Origin: Carposina sasakii
Lineage: Eukaryota > Arthropoda > Insecta > Lepidoptera > Carposinidae
Length of the DNA: 64,000 nucleotides
Direction: 5' to 3'
NCBI GenBank assembly: GCA_014607495.2
Contig: CP053157.1
Location: 4,340,001-4,404,000 of the forward strand
Position numbers and translations under genes: made by a program. The notes beneath the pieces were generated by a model that saw only the letters and a program-made list of their open reading frames with translations, was not told where the DNA came from and searched no databases. Shown here piece by piece: positions 35,346-45,700 of the stretch; positions within the stretch are counted from its first letter, which is position 1; every line of letters starts with the position of its first letter.

Positions 35346-38300
35346 GTAAGTACAGTCATTTATTATATCTTTTATTTTGTCTTTATTATATATTACAATC
35401 TTATAACTTTCTTGTGGCAGGTACTTGAACATTACATATTATAAATTACTATAGTCTTATTGATAAATCTCTCATTTATATACAAAATGTTAATTTGCAA
35501 CTTGAAGTAGAGTTATGATATCTTTACTCTATAACTTCTTTTGTCTTAACACAATAATATATAATAGGATATGCATATTACTTCAGCTGTACCTACTACT
35601 AATTTTACAGCCATTCTTGAGGATTTTCCTAATGTCCATTCTTCATCATCATTATCATGCATCATAAAATTAGAAATCATTTACTAAAGACAATGGCCGT
35701 ATGGGCTTAGGTTCCCCTTGCATTTCCTTTGGGATAAACTAAACAATAAAAAATCAGCTGTACCTTAGTCTTGGGCATACTAGTTCACAACAGGGAGCAC
35801 TCAGTTTAGTTTGCCACTCCTACACGAACTAGTTCATTCTTCTAGTTCGTTAGTTCATCAGATCCTAGTACCAACTAGACTGATCTGATCACATCGTTTG
35901 CTCGTTTTAATATGGTTCCTGCTACATGCGACAACTAGTTTGTTCTTTTAGTTCCGTCAGTTCCTAGCTCGAATTAGACCAATCCAATCACATCGTTTGC
36001 TTATTTTAATACGGTTCCTGCAACATGTGACAATATTTATGGAATTATTTTACCCTCTAAAAACTGCAAAAACTTCTTTTTAATGAATATTCAGAAAAAT
36101 ATTGGTGTAATAAAATAACCCTTACCTATATTTTTCGCCATTTTTATTAATATGTTTAGCTGTCCCGTGCGTGACGATTTTAGTTCAGTCGATGTTCATT
36201 CGCCACGAACTAACGAACTACGAAATGGGGAATGAAGGAACTAGTTCACGTAGTTCACCTGTAGGAGCGCTCTTTTGACCTAGTTCGTTCGCGAACTACA
36301 CAAGACTACTGTACCTACATAAAGATGATCTTTATGATAAAATACTTACCTACATATGGCTGTATCCCCAAAAAGGGGTAGCTAAAACTGCAGAATCACA
36401 AAGGAGATTCCTCAGCTATGTTTATACACAATGATATCATAAAATATTTACTCTTTTTAACATAATCTTCTTTATAACATTATTAATAAAGAAAATGGAA
36501 AAAATTCTTAACCCGAGTGGGAATCGAACCCACGACCCGGTGGCTTAGTGGTTATAGCGGCTGGCACAGTTTGCAGAGGTCGTGGGTTCGATTCCCACTG
36601 GGATGAAGAATTTTTTCCATTTTCTTTATTAATAAATTTATAATATATAATATCTTGACTAAGATAAAATAAAAACACTTCTCCATTAATATAATCCGTT
36701 ATAATCTTCTTTGTTACATATTTCAGGTGTTTGAGATTATTAATAACAAAATAGTACCCTGGGTGGTACTTGTGGATGGCAATGGTCAGGTGGAAAAGGG
36801 CTTTAAGTCAGAGTGGGCTACCATTAAAGATGAGATCCTATATGTGGGGTCAATGGGAAAGGAATGGACTACGGCATCAGGAGAGTTTCAGAGCTATGAC
36901 CCAATGTGGGTTAAAGCTATCAATATTCATGGAGAGGTAATAAGTTTTTAATATTCTTTATTATGGAATAGTAGTACATAGCAAATATCACATATTTCAC
37001 AGATACAATTATTATCTAATTTAGCTTTTTACATTACCTGAACATTTTAAACAATATCACAAAATAATTAAATAAATAAGTAAATAATCACAAAATAAAT
37101 AAGTATATAAAAATATATAATTGCTTATTGGTTTTATAAAAAAAAAAAAAACTTTTGTTCATTGGTGTTCACAGCACTAAATTACCTGTTAAGTTCATTA
37201 TACTTCTCAAGGTTATTATGGACATCTGTAATTTTTGTCATGTGTACTTAAATATAATCCAAACAGTTTAGGTAGGTGACTTCTAGGTATTATAGCTAAA
37301 ATTGATGTGTCATTCTCCAAAGTATGATTGTTATGTATGACTTGCATAAGTGTTTTGGTTATTTTATACTATACTAGCAGCCGCTCACGACTTCGTCCGC
37401 GTGAAGGGGCATTGCACCCGTGCAAAGCTAGTGTGGGTGGCTATAACTATAGCTTATAGCCTTTATCGATTAATGGACTTTCTAACACTGAAAGAATTTT
37501 TCAAATCGGACCAGTTTGAGATTAGCGCGTTCAACCAAACAAACAAACTCTTCAGCTTTATAATATTAACTTTATATTATTATATTCTTCGGTTCTATTT
37601 TACTTACACTAGACAATGACACAGAGGGTGTTAAGTTTGCTTTTGTCCAAATGTCTTTTAGTAGAGTGATTCACGGAATAGTTCCTTTGGATGATGGTGC
37701 TAGATAATGTGTGTATGTACACATTTACTGATTCACTGCATACAAAAAGTGTTAGTTCTGAAATCAGGCATCATAGTCTATGAAACGGACTGTGAGTAAT
37801 CTATCATTAATCCTTGTAAGATTCAGTTCAATATCTTAGTCCAAAATAAAACCAACCTTTAAACATATTTTATTATAGTATATGAAATTATAATCTTTGA
37901 TAAGCTTTATCTGAATCTTATCATTATATAATGTAACTCATAATGAGTTGTATCTTTGTAAACATATATTGAGTGCTAAGTAATAGATAGTGGATCATTA
38001 TCACACTTTGCCATTAGTAGGGCATAGTAGGTAAATTTTTACAGATTACTATAATTACTTGAGTATGAGTTTTTGCCTGCTACTAGTTCCACCACTGTTG
38101 CGCCAGAGTAGATTAGAAGTGATAGCAAATGCGATATTTCGGTATAATTAGTTTTTGAAATTTTTAATTCTACCCTAACTAAACATTAAACGTAATAAAC
38201 CCAACCCTCCTCGGGTAGTGTCAAGTCAGGCGTAAAACAAACGGCAAATCCTTGGCAATATAACATAATAAAAAACCATAGAACCTATGCCGACCTCATA

Positions 38301-40459
38301 AGTAATCGAATACATTTCGCCACCAGATCAAGTAGCATACCTGCGAAACACGATATGATAAACCGATTTATCGACATTTAGCCTGCCAAAATATGATAAA
38401 TATTGCCACCATGTTGAATTTTGTAAAGAGACGATACGAAATCATACGATACGATATCCACGATGCGTGGTCATGCTAGGGGCGCTGGTACCCAGCAATC
38501 GGAGCGTGTGAAAAGGGGCTAACTGTTTAAAATCTTACCAATTAAGCTCCCAAGCGCATGTTAGCATATTTTGAACGTTCTTTCTATATATTGAATGGGA
38601 ACTACTTTCCACCAAATTCCAGGTCCAACACTTGAATTGGGCGAACCAATACAAGGCGGTCCGAAAGTCCATCGGCATCAAATGGCCGGGCTACATGATC
38701 CACGAGTCCGGTGCGTGGTCTCAGAAGTTGCAGAGGTGGTTCTTCCTGCCGCGAAGGTGTAGCCAGGATCCGTACAATGAGACCGTCGATGAGATCATGG
38801 GCTGCAACTATTTGATCACAACTGATGGTGATTTCTCGAATATTGTGGCTAGAGAGGTTTGTAGTCTTTTAATTTAAATCTACGCCTGTGTTATTCTAAT
38901 GTACATATAGTTAATATAACTATGTACATGATTTCATCAAAACCTGTTGACTAGTTACTGTGGGACAGAGTTACAAATATCCAAACAATCTTGTTATTCT
39001 CACTCACATTGATATCTACCTACATAAAATCACGCTTATTTCCCTGAACACCCCTATTTCCCGGTGGGTTATTGAGAAATCGCGGACCTTAATTTGCTAC
39101 TGTCCTGACACACCTCATTTGCTGACATTTACAATATTAGTAGTATTGCAGCAATCAAAGTTTAGTTTAGTTCTCTTTAGGTATACAAGCACCCGGTTCT
39201 CTGTGTCTTTTCATTATAATTTTGTTAAATTATTTGCTAAAATATTTATCAAACATTTTTCGTATTTATCATAGACGCGAACTTAAATAAAACTTGAGTA
39301 CAGTCAGCCAGAAAAGAGATTCAACGGAAACTACTAGAACTAAAGTTGTCAACCGTCTCATTGTTTTACATTACATAGACACTAGCGACACCTTTCACTG
39401 ATCAGACAAAGTTGCACTTTCTTATCATTATGTTTATCTGTATGCTTGTCAACTAACAAGGTTATCTCTTACTGTTGTCACACGACGCCAAATTTTATAT
39501 ACCAACTGATTATAAGCTATAGGTATCTAAGTATGTAATAAGTATAGTCGTCTTTGGTATAATAAATAAATCAGTCTAATAAATGGCTCGACCAATAAAA
39601 AAAAATAACTGGCCAAGTGCGAGTCGGACTCGCGCACCGAGGGTTCCGTACAAACCTGTTTTATTATATGACATAACTAATAATTTACGGTTTTCGTAAT
39701 TTTTCCTCTATCAGTGCTATATGACGTTGCTTCGTACCAAATTTCAAGATTCTGAGTTCACGGGAAGTACCCTGTAGGTTTTAATTCCCTTGCGAGTATC
39801 CAAAATTTGCGGAAATTTGCGACATAAACGGTTATATCTTTTGATTGCGTTGGCTTAGAAGTTTGATTTTTTCACAGCTCCTAGTGACAGTACATCTGCA
39901 TATTCGATATGAATTTCAGCTTGATACCTCCACGCGTTCCCGAGGAAAAGGGTCTTGACAGACAGACGGACGGACGGGCAACAAAATGATCCTATAAGGG
40001 TTCCGTTTTTACCTTTCGAGGTACGAAACCCTAAAAATTGTGTGTATTAGGGGACATATGATTATTAGAATCTAATGGAAGATGCTTTGAGCGTATTTCC
40101 AAAGAGCTTAGATGGGTTTTCACATTAACATACCTACTAGTGGCACTACAATTGAATTCTTCATTCCCGGTAGTCCTGCTGATGAATACTTTTCTCCCCT
40201 AGTTTTATATTTTATTTTAGACAAAAATGGTTCATAGTATTTTTTTTCTTTTCAGATAACGAAACGGCAACCGAAATTCGGTTACTCGTCATTCAAATTC
40301 ATCCCGCACACAGACGACGAGGTCATTGTGGCCTTAAAAACGACGGAGTTTGAAGGGAAGACGTCAACATACATCAGTGCGTTCAAGGCGGATGGTTCTG
40401 TCCTATTGCAGGACACGTTTATTGAAAACGTCAAATACGAGGGCCTCGAGTTTGTTTAA
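34818..40459 (+). CDS. CANT1: Calcium-activated nucleotidase (CANT1-type apyrase), 4 coding exons
   Basis: Spliced CDS of exons 34818-35345, 36727-36936, 38623-38856 and 40256-40459. All junctions are phase 0 with GT-AG boundaries; total 391 aa, close to the roughly 400 aa of animal CANT1. The family hydrolyses nucleoside diphosphates (UDP, GDP) with calcium in the ER/Golgi and supports glycosylation. Residues 1-39 are a polar N-terminus. Residues 40-57 are a hydrophobic stretch (FTFLIGLIALFLLVLF) that fits a type II signal anchor. The luminal domain carries family blocks KGRGMELSELIVYDGRL, GKEWTTASGEF, HESGAWSQKLQRWFFLPRR and FGYSSFKFIPHTDDE, and ends YEGLEFV. The start was chosen as the first in-frame ATG ahead of the anchor; Met11 is an alternative. 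Introns hold several transposons. The anchor suggests a resident Golgi/ER enzyme rather than a salivary apyrase (inference). Confidence 0.95.
35766..36308. mobile_element. 543-bp hAT-like MITE in CANT1 intron 1
   Basis: Starts TAGTCTTGGGCATACTAG and ends CGAACTACACAAGACTA, with an 8-bp inverted end TAGTCTTG. CTGTACCT flanks both sides (35758-35765 and 36309-36316). The interior has many GAACTAGTTC-type palindromic repeats, as often seen in hAT subterminal regions, plus a roughly 90-bp internal direct duplication (ACATCGTTTGCTCGTTTTAA and its copy). No transposase. Confidence 0.83.
36356..36425 (+). repeat. Dispersed repeat X fragment in CANT1 intron 1
   Basis: TGGCTGTATCCCCAAAAAGG, then AACTGCAGAATCACAAAGG and CTCAGCTATGTTTA. 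Confidence 0.5.
36480..36636. mobile_element. Palindromic tRNA-derived element in CANT1 intron 1
   Basis: About 55-bp arms: TTATTAATAAAGAAAATGG, AAAAAATTCTT, then CGAGTGGGAATCGAACCC at left and the matching complement at right. A 40-base loop carries TGGCTTAGTGGTTATAGCGG (A-box-like), and a B box GGTTCGATTCC lies in the right arm, with its complement in the left arm. A partial copy is at 1299-1360 and a relative at 13548. Confidence 0.65.
36727..36936 (+). CDS. CANT1: CANT1 coding exon 2
   Basis: Encodes 70 residues starting VFEIINNKIVPWVVL, with the conserved KGFKSEWATIKDE and GKEWTT blocks. It is preceded by TTTCAG and followed by GTAATA. Both ends are phase 0. Confidence 0.93.
37373..37560 (+). 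repeat. RTE/SINE-like repeat in CANT1 intron 2
   Basis: GCAGCCGCTCACGACTTCG, TCCGCGTGAAGGGGCATTG and AATCGGACCAGTTTGAGATT. The overlapping 89-residue frame at 37350 is this repeat, not a gene. Confidence 0.55.
37620..38600. other. CANT1 intron 2 remainder, nothing recognised
   Basis: No exon, transposon boundary or RNA gene could be supported in this stretch. Confidence 0.4.
38623..38856 (+). CDS. CANT1: CANT1 coding exon 3
   Basis: Encodes 78 residues starting VQHLNWANQYKAVR, including the conserved HESGAWSQKLQRWFFLPRR block. The acceptor is AAATTCCAG and the donor GTTTGT, phase 0 at both ends. The first nine bases precede the first possible start codon in this frame, so an ORF caller misses them. 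Confidence 0.92.
39611..40037 (+). mobile_element. Full dispersed lepidopteran repeat in CANT1 intron 3
   Basis: Begins GGCCAAGTGCGAGTCGGACT, continues through CGCACCGAGGGTTCCGTAC, AATTTGCGGAAATTTGCG and GACAGACAGACGGACGG, and ends TCGAGGTACGAAACCCTAAA. The 3' half matches 1-379. A SINE-like abundant element. Confidence 0.75.
40256..40459 (+). CDS. CANT1: CANT1 terminal coding exon 4
   Basis: Encodes the last 67 residues (ITKRQPKFGYSSF to YEGLEFV) and a TAA stop. It follows a long pyrimidine tract and TTTTCAG. The C-terminal pattern FKFIPHTDDE, VKYEGLEFV is typical of the family. A poly(A) signal lies about 85 bases downstream. This exon has no usable internal start, so it is easily missed. 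Confidence 0.92.
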   Translation: MTKRQPKFGYSSFKFIPHTDDEVIVALKTTEFEGKTSTYISAFKADGSVLLQDTFIENVKYEGLEFV

Positions 40460-40542
40460 AAATTGTGTCAGTCGAGTTTTAAATCAGTAGGAAAACCACA
40501 TACCACAATGTAAAGACCAGTCTTAGACCAATTTAGTACTTA

Positions 40543-40552
40543 AATAAATAAA
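40543..40552 (+). terminator. CANT1 polyadenylation signals
   Basis: Two overlapping AATAAA hexamers lie 84 bases after the CANT1 stop codon. Confidence 0.7.
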
Positions 40553-41019
40553 ACCGCTAAAAAGGGCCCACCCTCCTTGTTGTAGGAAAAGGTTGGCTAC
40601 TCCTGCGCCCCATAGCATAAACTTGGTGAGAGTGAGATATTATCTCACAATTAAACGTCAAATTCACATCGCTATGCAACAACTAGACAAACATGTAATA
40701 AAAAATTTGTAATCCGTCTATAATTAACGGAAATATCGGTGAACATACATAACAAAAATATTATACATACAGACGAACTGAGAACCTCCTCCTTTTTTTG
40801 AAGTCAGTTAAAAACAAGGTTGGATATTAGAATAGACACTCGTTCTTGAGCCGCCAGTATGCTGAAAGAAGTGATTATCTTTTACACGCCATGTACATAC
40901 GCTTACTTTGTCTAGTTATTACAAAATTCTGTTAATTTGTGGCATAAATGACTGAGATCATGCTACGGGGTTAGTTGGTTTCCTCAAGACATGTCAAAAT
41001 TTACAACTTAGGGTAGCAA

Positions 41020-41690
41020 CACATCTGCGGGACACGGCGCCGAAAGTTTGAAGTGTCAGTAAATATTCAGTTGTTATGACAAACCAAACGGTCAAAACGC
41101 GGCGTCTTGTTCAGAGATTTTTTTAGCATATCTCAGATTTCGAATATTCAGTTGTTATGACTCAAAACGCGGCGTCTTGTTTACGCGACGGAAAGTTACG
41201 CGGCGTCGTCGTCAGTCTGTGTCGACACTTTATGGTGTGCGGTTGTTGTGACGTACCTGAACTGCCCAGAAAAATGGATTTAATTAGAATATTAGCTAAT
41301 AGAAGGCTTAGAAGAAGTAAATAAGAAACACTTTTGAGATTCTCTTTGATCTCTCGTATTGAAATTGGCCGTTAGTGAACTGAAGGATATAAGGGGGAGG
41401 AAGGTTAGGCACTACGCCGAACGCGGCGTTTTCGGCTGATGTGTCACTTGTCACTGCCAAGCCGAACGTTTGAGTGCATAAAATAGCCACTGTTCTGTAA
41501 AAAAATTCGAGATTCTCTTTGAAATTGGCCGTTAGTGAACACATGTCACTTGTCATAATTTGAGTGCATAAAATAGCCACTGTTCTGTATCTGCACACAA
41601 TATAATTTATGTCTTGCTTGTTTTGAAACAAAAAGAAAATGACAATAATACATTTCACTTACAATTAAACTGCAGGTAAAGGAGTTGCCA
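41020..41690. repeat. Tandemly duplicated intergenic block between CANT1 and SLC25A38
   Basis: ATATTCAGTTGTTATGAC with CAAAACGCGGCGTCTTG occurs twice (41062-41117, 41144-41182). AAATTGGCCGTTAGTGAAC with GTGCATAAAATAGCCACTG occurs twice (41357-41499, 41521-41590). CpG-rich GCGGCGTCGTCGTC lies between. A rearranged transposon is likely. The 116-residue minus-strand frame reflects the duplication. Confidence 0.5.
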
Positions 41691-42100
41691 CAAGTGGGTT
41701 TTGGGATTATAAAAAGATGTTAAGGGTGATTGGATATATCCAATTACTGCAAGAATCATTTCAAATAACGGTCCATTTTGCTACTAATTTAAAATTCGAT
41801 TTTTATACATATTGCAGGTAGTTAAAGAATGTTTGTAAATTACTATAAATATGTAAAATATAACAGTTTTGTTACAGAATTTATGGGTTTTATTAAATTT
41901 CCAACAGTGTTGCTATCTATGTTCGGTAGGTATTGTAGACAATAAAGGTAGGTACTATTACACAACCGTTTTTAAAATACATTTGGCAGCATGGATTGAA
42001 TCTAATTGACTTTTTACCTTAAACAATGTTATAATAAAAATTATGTGCATCAAATATGTAATTTGATGCTTTTTATTTTAACTTACCTACTTAGTTAATA

Positions 42101-42242
42101 GGGTCGATTCCGGCCTTCACACTTAAACCTAATCTTAGTCAGGTCTATCTCTCTCCGTCCTTATCATAAATGGCTGAGAGAGAAAAGGACAGGTAGGACT
42201 AATTTTACGTTCAGGCTTAAGTGTGACTGCCGGAATCGACCC
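42101..42242. mobile_element. 142-bp MITE, GGGTCGATTCCGGC family
   Basis: Ends GGGTCGATTCCGGC and GCCGGAATCGACCC, with TAATA on both sides. Inner modules ACACTTAAACCTAATC and GACAGGTAGGACTAATTTTA are shared with 17576-17697 and 53465-53580. It lies just beyond the SLC25A38 poly(A) signal. Confidence 0.75.
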
Positions 42243-42291
42243 TAATATAAATATGTAATAAAAAATATATTAGATAGATAACTATAACACC

Positions 42292-42297
42292 TTTATT
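42292..42297 (-). terminator. SLC25A38 polyadenylation signal
   Basis: AATAAA on the minus strand, about 315 bases after the stop codon. A MITE (42101-42242) begins just beyond it. Confidence 0.6.
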
Positions 42298-42612
42298 AAA
42301 ATATCACATTTTAATCTAAATAAACATGTTTAACATGATACCCCTATTATATACCAACTAAAATCTCATCTCGACCTAGAGGCTATAAAATAAACAAACG
42401 AATATATAAGGCATAAAACAACAATGATAAACAAAACTTTAACATAATCTATTAAAACAATATAATCATTATTATAAATTCTGATAACAGGCTTAATTTC
42501 TACTACGCCGTAGGAACATTTTAAAAAATCAGCCAAAAAGGACCAACACATCCCGGAAATGGTGATTTTAAATTTCGATTAGGTTTAATTCAAAATTCGA
42601 TTGTAAAGAGGT

Positions 42613-42732
42613 TCATTTCAAGCCAATAGATCGAGTTATCTCCTCGAACACGGTCCAGGCCATTGCTGCCATTAGAGTGCGCCTGAGCATACGGGGAACT
42701 GCGCCTTTGAAGTAACCCTTGATGCCATACGT
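42613..42732 (-). CDS. SLC25A38: SLC25A38 terminal coding exon 6
   Basis: Encodes 39 residues starting [14 protein letters not shown] and ending SIGLK, then TGA. The [15 protein letters not shown] block is diagnostic for the SLC25A38 subfamily. The acceptor is TGTTACAG. A 258-bp transposon-like element sits only 65 bp upstream in the intron. Confidence 0.93.
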   Translation of the reverse strand, partial: TYGIKGYFKGAVPRMLRRTLMAAMAWTVFEEITRSIGLK

Positions 42733-45700
42733 CTGTAACAATAGAGAATTCATTATAAGAAGGCGTTTTACCACACATACACACCCTTGCCTCTATGGAA
42801 TAAGTTGTCACAGAGTGCTAATGTCATACTAACAGTTTCGATGCACCATTAGACTTTTCGGTGCCTCACAAATCCAGTCCTTGACACTTAGATTCTATCA
42901 GTGTAATGTATAGTAATGTACTACATTACTAATGTATTGTAACATATAGTAATGCAATCTAAGTGTCAAGGACTGGAATTGTGAAGCACCGAAAAGTCTA
43001 ATGGTGCATCGAAATTGTTAGTATAACATTAGCACTCTATGTCTACATCTTATTCCTCTATGCCCTTGCAAAAGACTGTGTTCCCGAAGGGGTGGAGGGG
43101 GGGAGGGGGGGGGGTTATCCAGAACTGCAGGATCTACGAAGATCACACAGCCACGTTTAGCATAGCATGATCAGGGGGGCAATTCTTGAAAATTTTTGAG
43201 CCGAAACGCAACCACTAACGAACCGTTACCGAAACGCGGTGCGAAGCAATATACAGGGTGTTTGTGACAGCAAGTCAAATATTGATACCATGACTTCAGA
43301 CCATGATTCTGAGGCGGAAAATACTGAAAATTTTCTCAGGAAAATTCCAAAATTTTCTGTAATTTTTTTTTCATATTTTCAGGAAACTAATAATAGTTAA
43401 GTTCGTTTAATTACGCCTTTGATAATGGTTAAAAAATAAAATTCAAATAACTGATCAACCCTAATGGAGAGTCCCAAGTGATCCAAAAAACAGCAATGTG
43501 TCACACAATAACTAATAAGCCCCTTTAATTAGCCACAAGATCAGCGGAGAGCAAAATTACTGATAATCAAAAAACATTTCCTGCGAGTAATAACACTGTC
43601 GTATAACTCAACACAATGACATTTGTTCAGCATTTCAGTAATTGCCTGGCTGTCACCCACACCCTGTATACTTATCGCTTGAGTAATAAGGTATATTTTA
43701 GCATGCATCGGTCGCGAGTGTGACAGATTAAAAGCAAATATCTGTCTCGTGCTGAAATGTGTCTAATTATGTCACCGTAAAGTAATTATTGCTTTGTTCT
43801 GAGCGTCTACAACGGTTCCGTTTCGGCTTCGTTCCAACTAGAGAATTTTCGAGAATTGGCCCCCAGATGTAAATTAACAGTGACAAGTTGCGTGCTAGGA
43901 GAATGTCCGAGTTTTCCATCATCATCTGGCATAAGAAGTCCAAATCTGAACATAATGATATCCACTAACGACCTGTTGGAAGATACCTGGCCCTACCTAT
44001 CGTTATAGATTTTTTAGTACCTATTAGGTACATACCTACTAGCTAACCTTTGCATAATAATATTAATTCGAAACTTCTCAAGACGTTCCGGACACGAGAT
44101 AAAATAATTGGCCTAAGACACGGGAACTAATTAACAAAACTAAGAAAAAACTCTTATCAAATTCACAGAGCAAAAGCATGCAAATGATAAAATTAATTGC
44201 GTATGTAGTTATTTAATAAACTTATCACCACGACGATACCCCCCATGTACCCCAGAAGATATTATGTAATGATATAGACTTGTGACGGATTTTCATGGAA
44301 CTAAGTATAATTAATGACAAAATTGTAGTGTTACAAAGACACCAGCGCCTACAGAACTCTTAGTTACTGATACGTAGGCCATAATAATGACCTCATTATC
44401 TGTAGGTGCAATTAACTTAATGAATCCGTACAAAATCGGAAATAACAATTCCATTTTAAACATGTCACCCCGGAGTCGACCTTAGTAAAACAATATTGAA
44501 TATTATACTTACATACATATCTATCTACAATACGATCGATATTAAATTACTTTAACTTACATTTAAAGGTTTTCCCCGTAATTCTTCGTAAATATCCAAA
44601 GGGGCGGGTTTTGCACCCGCAATGCAATAGCTGTCTCTAAAGATACTTAGCTAGCTAAGTCAGGTTAAACAGAGATAGCATAAAAGCTCCTAACTCAAAA
44701 ATTCCGAAATGGAATAGCCGTCTTTAAGATTCTTGAAATAAAGCTTTAAGTGGGTTCTTACTGCAGTTATGTAGAAACACATGTTAGCTAGCTAGGTCAG
44801 GTTAGACAGGGAAGTTAGCATATAAGCTCCTTACTCAAAACTACAAAAAGAAGAAACCCTATTGCGTAAAAATTTCGACCTAGAATAGTGATACATGTCT
44901 CCCAAGCTCAAATGCGACATGCCGTATAGGCTCTACAGGGTGGCAAAGAAATGTAGATACATACATAAATACACTCTATAAACATAACCCTCCTTCTGGC
45001 GCAGGTAATAATAATAACAAAGATGAAAGACACAAACCTGATGCACATAAAGCGCAGCGCCGAACGCATTAGGGAACTTCTCGGGATACAACTGCATTTT
45101 GGTCTTCAGCACGTCGGCGGGATGTGTCACAAGGGAGGCAGCGATACCGGCCACGATTCCGCAACCGAAGTGAACCACGCTCGCTGTGCTCGCAGTTTGA
45201 AGCCATTCTGGGGGGAAAATAGGTTTTGCATATAATTTTTATTAAACACGTTCATGGAAAGTGGAAACGCTTCTTGATAGAGTCTAGGGTATGCAGCAGG
45301 CGCGTTGGTAATTAGCTGTTGTAAAATTCGATCGATAGGCAGTACCTACACATTCTTGTGCGTTTGGAGAAAGTCAGGCAGAAAGTGGAGAGAGGGGGGG
45401 GATACTTGCTGACGTATGACGATCGCGAAATATAATTACTTTGTGGACTCAGTATTCTGTTATCAATGGACAACTATTTGATAAGATAAACTGAAACTAC
45501 GCCGCGTTTTTAAGTCAAGCGATGAACTTTTAATGTGATGTATTTAATCATTTAATTTTGCGTTCGACTTAATAATATTTACACACGAGATACTGTACTA
45601 TTTGTTAACTTTAAACAAATAGACTTGAAGATAGAGAAATTATAGATATATCGCAGCAAAGTTACTAGTACCTACATACTAATTAAGGCAAATAAACTAT

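Noticed and set aside
36577..36612. tRNA T-arm (GTGGGTTCGATTCCCAC)
   Set aside because: It is part of a palindromic repeat; no full cloverleaf or acceptor stem forms.
37350..37619. 89-residue ORF in CANT1 intron 2
   Set aside because: It is composed of the GTGGACGCCCGCG-type repeat modules, and the frame begins from a non-ATG start.
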